Source: an uncultured Ruminococcus sp. (GTDB lineage: Bacteria > Bacillota > Clostridia > Oscillospirales > Ruminococcaceae). From it: DNA of 11,496 nt. Numbering within the stretch: the first letter of the stretch is position 1; the number at the start of each line of letters is the position of its first letter. The stretch lies in the NCBI GenBank assembly GCA_902464115.1, contig CABQIF010000069.1, positions 1 through 11,496 on the forward strand. The letters are read 5' to 3'. The position numbers and the translations under genes were made by a program. Under the pieces are notes generated by a model. It ran no database searches, was not told the origin of the DNA, and saw only the letters and a list, made by a program, of their open reading frames with translations. Shown here in pieces: positions 7,041 to 11,496 of this stretch.

Positions 7041-7065
7041 TATGTCCGATTTTGAATCGGACATA
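7041..7065 (-). promoter_or_regulatory. Leader hairpin just upstream of the major pilin ribosome binding site
   Basis: A perfect 11-bp inverted repeat (TATGTCCGATT / AATCGGACATA) with a 3-nt loop ends 6 nt before the AAGGAG at 7029-7034. On the minus strand it is followed by GAAAAGAAGG, not a U-run, so it is not a terminator for the operon. It may stabilise the highly expressed pilin message or control ribosome access. A second, weaker hairpin in the leader lies at 7081-7104 (GGCG-TTTT-CGCC core). Confidence 0.7.
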
Positions 7066-7122
7066 TTTTAAATTTTTGTTACGGTGGCGTTTTCGCCGTC
7101 CCGTATAGCGGTTCTCTGTTTG

Positions 7123-7181
7123 TTCAGAACTCCTTGATGTTATTGTAACACGACTTCCTGCGTTTGTCAAGGAGTTCTGAA
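7123..7181. repeat. Perfect 15-bp inverted repeat bracketing the pilus promoter (candidate operator)
   Basis: TTCAGAACTCCTTGA at 7123-7137 and TCAAGGAGTTCTGAA at 7167-7181 are exact reverse complements separated by 29 bp. One arm covers the upstream half of the -35 and the other covers the predicted start point. Arm centres are 44 bp apart, about four helical turns, so two protein units would face the same side. No U-run follows on either coding side, so it is not an intrinsic terminator for the minus strand. A repressor site is the likely role; the regulator is not in the window. Confidence 0.75.
7142..7170 (-). promoter_or_regulatory. Strong sigma-A promoter of the pilus operon
   Basis: On the minus strand the -35 is TTGACA (7165-7170, perfect consensus), the spacer is 17 bp and the -10 is TACAAT (7142-7147, one mismatch). 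The start point is predicted near 7135, giving a leader of about 115 nt before the major pilin ATG at 7020. The -35 overlaps one arm of the surrounding inverted repeat, and the start point falls within the other. Confidence 0.85.
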
Positions 7182-7222
7182 ATATTTTTGCAAAATAATC
7201 AACAGCAAAACCTTATTTTTAT

Positions 7223-10200
7223 TTATTTTGCACAATTTCTACGACGTTTCCGCCGAAATTGATAACAAATTACCAGTCCACTGCCACCCATCAGCAGCAA
7301 GCCGATGAGATAATAGCGGGTCACACCGATTCCGCCGGTGCTGGGGAGGGTGTAGGAAGTATCCTGCTTGGTGTTCAGGATGATGATGTCTGTGCCGTCT
7401 GTCAGCTTGTCAGCCCGGATTGCAGTATCCTGCGTTTCGTCGCCGTCCTGATAGAGATAGCTTGCGGAATAGCCGTTCACCGGCTCTTCTACCGCCCAAT
7501 AGTAGTAGGGGTTGCCGTTGCTATCGGTAACCGGAAGATTCGATACAGAGCCTTTCCAGCCGTCTGTTGCGTCGATTTCGAGCAGCAGACCGTTTGCCCA
7601 GTCGGCATCGGAAACCTGGCTTGCGTCGATGGTATTTTCGAGAGCCTGCGTCTGAACGCCGCTGGTTTCGTCGTCAGAGAGCAGCTGTGCCGATTCTACG
7701 ACTGCCGCCGCCGCAATGGATTTGCGTGGGGCTGAGAGGGATTGGGGGGAGGTGTCATCAAAGTTGGTAATTACATGACGATTCCCATCTTCATCTACAA
7801 TACAAATTTGTGTAATTGTACAGCTTATGAGACTGCCTTTTGTCTGGAAAATAACTTTTTCATTTTTAGATGCTGTTGTTTTTTCCCAAATAGCGGTATC
7901 TCCATTTATAGTACCAAACTGACCATTTACTTTTGAAAAATAGTTACTGCTATCATTGAATATATAGAGTTGTGCCAATTTGCCACTATTAAAATTGACC
8001 CAACTATTTGGAGTTGAATTCAGATTATTAGATTCATTAAAATAAATATTAATTCCTTCTCCAGGGTTAGACTCAGAAAAGTCTGAGAAAGAAACTTCCA
8101 ACTTTTTGATATTCTCTTGATATGCTGCTGGAATGTTAAATGTATAGACTTCATTTGCTGTTAATGCTCTTCCAACAATATCAATATCCGTAACAGTTAA
8201 GTTTATCGTTCCATCTGTATAACCGTCTTTCTTAGCGGTGATCGTCACAGAACCTACTGCAATACCAGTTACAAGACCTGTATTAGGGTCTACAGTCGCT
8301 ACTTGCTCATTAGAAGACGAATAGACTACACCATCAACATCCGATTTTATTTGTATTGTTTTTTCTGTCTTCACAAATCTGGAAGAAGCTGTCAGTGTAA
8401 TCGGAGGATCAGCATCTATAATTGCAACATAGTATCTTGTTTTAATATTTGTTCCAGATGCATCTGTATATTCGATATTAAATCCTACATACTCATAATC
8501 ATTTGAGCTGTTACAGCCACCTACTCCAACTGTAAATTCTTTATCATTGATTTTCTTTACAGCTAAACACCAATCATTTGTAGTTTGAACACTGGTAAAT
8601 GGAATACTTGTTTTAAATGTTACAGTTGTTCCGTTCTTTATTTTGAATCTATCATTGTAAGTTCGTCCCTTTTTTGTAACATCAACACTATCCTTATACA
8701 GTTTGAATTCCACACTGCTTTCTACTGTAACCGAAACCGTCTTCTCTGTTCCATCCGAATCCTTTACAGTAAACGAAGTTGAACCCTCTGCAACACCTGT
8801 TACAGTAATATCCTTTCCACTTACAGAAACCGTTGCAATGCTGGCATTTGGATTTTGTAAAATTGTCACAGTCCGGTTTGCCTGAATCGTAGCCGTACCG
8901 CCAACAGAAACAGTCACATTGTCTTTATCCAAACTCAGCGGTGGTTCTGTAACGGTAATAGTAACAGGATTTGATGTTTTGCCGTTTCGCTCTGCAACAA
9001 TGGTAGCCGTTCCGGCTTTCAAGCCCGTAACCGTATCGCCCGAAATCGAAACAACATCCGTTCCATCCGTGATTTCATAAGTCACATTGTCACAAGTGCT
9101 TCCATCGCTCATGGTTGGTGTCAGGGTCGCAGTTTCATTCACTTCAATACTTGTCGGACTGATGGACAGATTCAAAGTCGGTTCGGTCACAACAGTAACC
9201 GTGATCTTCTTTTCCATCGTTCCGTCTGTCACTGTGATGGCTGTTGTTCCTACTGTTTCACCAGAAATGGTCAGGGCCTTTCCGTCCTCGCTGACAACAA
9301 CAGTTGCAACTGATGCATTCGTATTTTCCTTTACGGTAATCGTCTTGTTTGCCGTCACCGTTGCTGTTCCGCCGACACCGACAGAAACCGTTTCCGGTGT
9401 AACTTGCAAGGTCAGATTTGCATTTGGAACATCATTCGGATTTGTAGAACGATAAATCCGAACCCGAACCGGATCTTTTAAGTGATCATTGGTCGCAGAA
9501 TCCGACCACTGCTTTTCAATCGCCAGTGTGATTGCACGGGTATTGGTGACGTGCAAGGTTGCAGAATTGCCAGCCGTAGCGGTAACGCCGTTTTCTTCTC
9601 CAGTTCCATAAGAAACCGTATAACCGGCAAGGGCTGATTCCTCTACCTTATAGTGATATGCATTCCCATAGACATCCTTCGCCGGCAAGCTGGTATAGGT
9701 GAATGTCCACTTGTCGTTGGATTTGGTCGGAGTCGGGGTTGCAGTATTCAGTTCTTCCCAGAACCATTCACTTTCGTTTGCAGCATCCAAACCATCCTGT
9801 TTCTTGCCATTGCTTCGCAGCAAGGTCAGCGAAATGTTGTCTGGTCGCTTAGACGCATCATCTCTCACCCACGTTTTTTCCACGTTGAGGGTGATGTCTG
9901 TCGGCTGTTGCTGGTTCTTGACCAGAATGGCTGTCGTGCTGTTTGCCTTCTGAGCGTTGTCCTCATAGGTAACATCCCAGCCAGATGGAACCACTTCTTC
10001 CACGCAATAGGTAGCATTACCAGCCGGAACGTCGATCGCAGCAGTCCAGTTGTTGGCATTGCTCAGCGTAATCGTTAAATCCTGACCATTTTCCTGAACA
10101 GGTTCTTTGCTTGTGTAGTAGCTCTGAATTGCGTTGGCGTAGGCGGTTGCAATTTTCGTGTAACCGCTTTCATTTGGATGACAACCATCCGCACGAATAT

Positions 10201-11496
10201 CATCATCTGTTACAACACTGCACACATCTACAAAATAAACGCCGTCTGTTGCTTCCGCATATGTCTTGATTTTCGCATTATACTGGTCGATATAGCCATT
10301 TGGAATTGCTCCGTCATTAGCATCATAATTAGCAAGCCAGTTCCACCATTTTCCGCCTTCTGTTAATGTTCCATTTTTATAGAAATCGAAATGCGGAATG
10401 CTGCCTACAAAAATCGTTGCATTTGGTGCTTGTGTCTTGATTTCGCCAATCAGTGCTTGCAGACGATTAAAAACTCCTTGCGGATCGCCCTTTACAGAGC
10501 TACCGCCTTGATGAATATCGTTCGTGCCGCCCAATAAGCATACGATTTGCGTATCTGATGGAATATCGCTTGTTACTCGTTTGCGGAATCCATTCCCAAC
10601 ATCACCGATTTGCTCTCCACTACTGCCCTTATTTGCAACTGCACCATTTTTTAATGCGAAACCAGCGGTTGTAAGCAGATTCGTCAGCTTAGATGGATAA
10701 CACTTCTCAGTTTTAGAATATTGCCATTCATAGCCATCTGTAATAGAATCCCCAAAAGCAACGACACCAATTTGATCAGTTGGAACAGCATCCGTTTTCT
10801 TATACACCTTCAGCGTGATTTCCGGCAGATTTTTCATGTTATCTGCGACCAGATTTCCATCTTCATCATACAGATTGGTGATCAATGCACCCGTTTCATC
10901 ATACCACTGTTTCTTTACAGTGATCGCTGTTCTGGTATTGGTAATGGTGTAGTTGGTCTTGTAAGCCGTGCTGTTGCTGGATTTCGTGTAAGATACCGTA
11001 TACTTGTCTGCATTTGCAATCTTGCTTTCTGCCGAATTTTCCCATACATAGTAATAATATGGTTGATCGCCATCATTTTTCAGCGGCAATTCTGTCCAAG
11101 TATAACTCCAGTCATTATCCTTGTTCAGCGTTACAGTCTTGTCAGCCAGCTTTATTGCGTTTGTAGTCAGCCAAGCTTTGCTCAGCTCCGTACCACTCGG
11201 CAGAGCAGTTGTAGACTGATACAAATCTACCGATACTGTATCTGCATCGTGCAGATTTTCGCCATCGCTCCAGTCTTTCTGAACCGATACAGCGGCAACC
11301 GTCGGAACATTGCTCTTATTGGTCACGATGATCTCACCGGTATTCTGGTTCAGGTTGAATACACAGCTGACAACCATTCCAGTTGTATCCACACCGGTTT
11401 CCACTGCCTCAAACCGCTTATAATCGCTCAGCGTGATATTAGAAAGCTGGTCTGTAATATCCTGTTGCCAGTTGCCATCTTTATCCAATGAAACAT
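7223..11496 (-). CDS. Giant LPXTG pilus/surface adhesin with SGNH hydrolase and Big2-type domains nested in Cna-B domains (5' end outside window)
   Basis: The frame is open to the window edge, so the N terminus is missing; 1423 residues are visible (numbering from the codon at 11486-11488). A C-terminal half-domain ending at N57 comes first. Cna-B 1 covers about 64-186 (K71, N184). Cna-B 2 is split: 188-238 (K193) and 462-527 (E498, N525) enclose an SGNH/GDSL hydrolase at 239-461. That domain has FGDSIT (Ser248), NKGSSGE, GGTND (Asn323) and DGCHPN (Asp434, His437). Cna-B 3 covers 533-651 (K538, N649). Cna-B 4 is also split: 652-689 (K659) and 1287-1374 (E1335, N1372) enclose Big2-like repeats at about 692-767, 771-848, 851-922 and 1031-1102, plus two unassigned beta-rich segments at 926-1028 and 1104-1236. 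LPSTG is at 1381-1385, followed by a hydrophobic helix and an Arg/Lys tail. It is probably the pilus tip or a large surface protein; the hydrolase substrate is unknown, possibly acetyl esters on glycans. The stop is TAA. Confidence 0.9.
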   Translation of the reverse strand, partial: VSLDKDGNWQQDITDQLSNITLSDYKRFEAVETGVDTTGMVVSCVFNLNQNTGEIIVTNKSNVPTVAAVSVQKDWSDGENLHDADTVSVDLYQSTTALPSGTELSKAWLTTNAIKLADKTVTLNKDNDWSYTWTELPLKNDGDQPYYYYVWENSAESKIANADKYTVSYTKSSNSTAYKTNYTITNTRTAITVKKQWYDETGALITNLYDEDGNLVADNMKNLPEITLKVYKKTDAVPTDQIGVVAFGDSITDGYEWQYSKTEKCYPSKLTNLLTTAGFALKNGAVANKGSSGEQIGDVGNGFRKRVTSDIPSDTQIVCLLGGTNDIHQGGSSVKGDPQGVFNRLQALIGEIKTQAPNATIFVGSIPHFDFYKNGTLTEGGKWWNWLANYDANDGAIPNGYIDQYNAKIKTYAEATDGVYFVDVCSVVTDDDIRADGCHPNESGYTKIATAYANAIQSYYTSKEPVQENGQDLTITLSNANNWTAAIDVPAGNATYCVEEVVPSGWDVTYEDNAQKANSTTAILVKNQQQPTDITLNVEKTWVRDDASKRPDNISLTLLRSNGKKQDGLDAANESEWFWEELNTATPTPTKSNDKWTFTYTSLPAKDVYGNAYHYKVEESALAGYTVSYGTGEENGVTATAGNSATLHVTNTRAITLAIEKQWSDSATNDHLKDPVRVRIYRSTNPNDVPNANLTLQVTPETVSVGVGGTATVTANKTITVKENTNASVATVVVSEDGKALTISGETVGTTAITVTDGTMEKKITVTVVTEPTLNLSISPTSIEVNETATLTPTMSDGSTCDNVTYEITDGTDVVSISGDTVTGLKAGTATIVAERNGKTSNPVTITVTEPPLSLDKDNVTVSVGGTATIQANRTVTILQNPNASIATVSVSGKDITVTGVAEGSTSFTVKDSDGTEKTVSVTVESSVEFKLYKDSVDVTKKGRTYNDRFKIKNGTTVTFKTSIPFTSVQTTNDWCLAVKKINDKEFTVGVGGCNSSNDYEYVGFNIEYTDASGTNIKTRYYVAIIDADPPITLTASSRFVKTEKTIQIKSDVDGVVYSSSNEQVATVDPNTGLVTGIAVGSVTITAKKDGYTDGTINLTVTDIDIVGRALTANEVYTFNIPAAYQENIKKLEVSFSDFSESNPGEGINIYFNESNNLNSTPNSWVNFNSGKLAQLYIFNDSSNYFSKVNGQFGTINGDTAIWEKTTASKNEKVIFQTKGSLISCTITQICIVDEDGNRHVITNFDDTSPQSLSAPRKSIAAAAVVESAQLLSDDETSGVQTQALENTIDASQVSDADWANGLLLEIDATDGWKGSVSNLPVTDSNGNPYYYWAVEEPVNGYSASYLYQDGDETQDTAIRADKLTDGTDIIILNTKQDTSYTLPSTGGIGVTRYYLIGLLLMGGSGLVICYQFRRKRRRNCAK

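Noticed and set aside
7021..7170. N-terminal extension of the major pilin in the same frame up to 7170
   Set aside because: It starts at a TTG inside the -35 of the promoter, has no signal peptide, and the ribosome binding site and signal peptide clearly define 7020.
7123..7181. Invertible (phase-variable) promoter bounded by the inverted repeat
   Set aside because: The geometry is suggestive, but the whole element is 59 bp, much shorter than known invertible promoter segments, and no recombinase gene is in the window. Kept only as a remote option; long reads showing both orientations would revive it.
7123..7181. Intrinsic terminator of the adhesin gene
   Set aside because: On the minus strand the stem is followed by CAAACAGAG with no U-run, and the loop is 29 nt. 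I found no convincing terminator between the adhesin and the pilin.
10721..11491. Long plus-strand frame of 256 residues
   Set aside because: It is antisense to well-supported Cna-B and SGNH coding sequence, with no recognisable domain.

Overview
The window comes from a Gram-positive bacterium, probably a gut or rumen clostridium close to Ruminococcus (Oscillospiraceae). The support is three LPXTG wall-anchored proteins, two sortases, Cna-B and Big2-type domains, strong AGGAGG-like ribosome binding sites and sigma-A type promoters. The genus is inferred from style and was not tested. All seven genes lie on the minus strand, so transcription runs from 11496 down to 1.

7223-11496 is the 3' part of a giant wall-anchored adhesin. 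5314-7020 is the major pilin, 4329-5219 a class C pilus polymerase, 3134-4315 a small Thr-rich LPATG pilin that is probably the base, and 2372-3130 a second sortase. A perfect intrinsic terminator at 2301-2341 closes this locus. The last four genes are spaced 94, 13 and 3 bp apart and look like one operon. It is driven by a strong promoter (TTGACA-17-TACAAT) at 7142-7170, which lies inside a perfect 15-bp inverted repeat. The adhesin is upstream and separated by 202 bp.

A second transcription unit starts at an extended -10 promoter (2246-2274). It holds a rhomboid-fold membrane protein without visible catalytic residues (1534-2184) and an AI-2E family membrane protein (354-1508), and ends at a hairpin at 315-347. 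The remaining 1-314 is non-coding: two copies of an 86-bp direct repeat and a chain of small hairpins.

Likely logic of the pilus: the class C sortase polymerises the major pilin and caps it with the adhesin, both of which carry LPSTGGIG; the second sortase or a housekeeping sortase fixes the LPATGQ base pilin to the wall. The most interesting feature is the adhesin's architecture. An SGNH/GDSL hydrolase domain is spliced into the middle of one Cna-B domain, and a roughly 600-residue Big2-plus-unknown module is spliced into the matching loop of another. The cell may therefore display an esterase and a binding module on a pilus tip.
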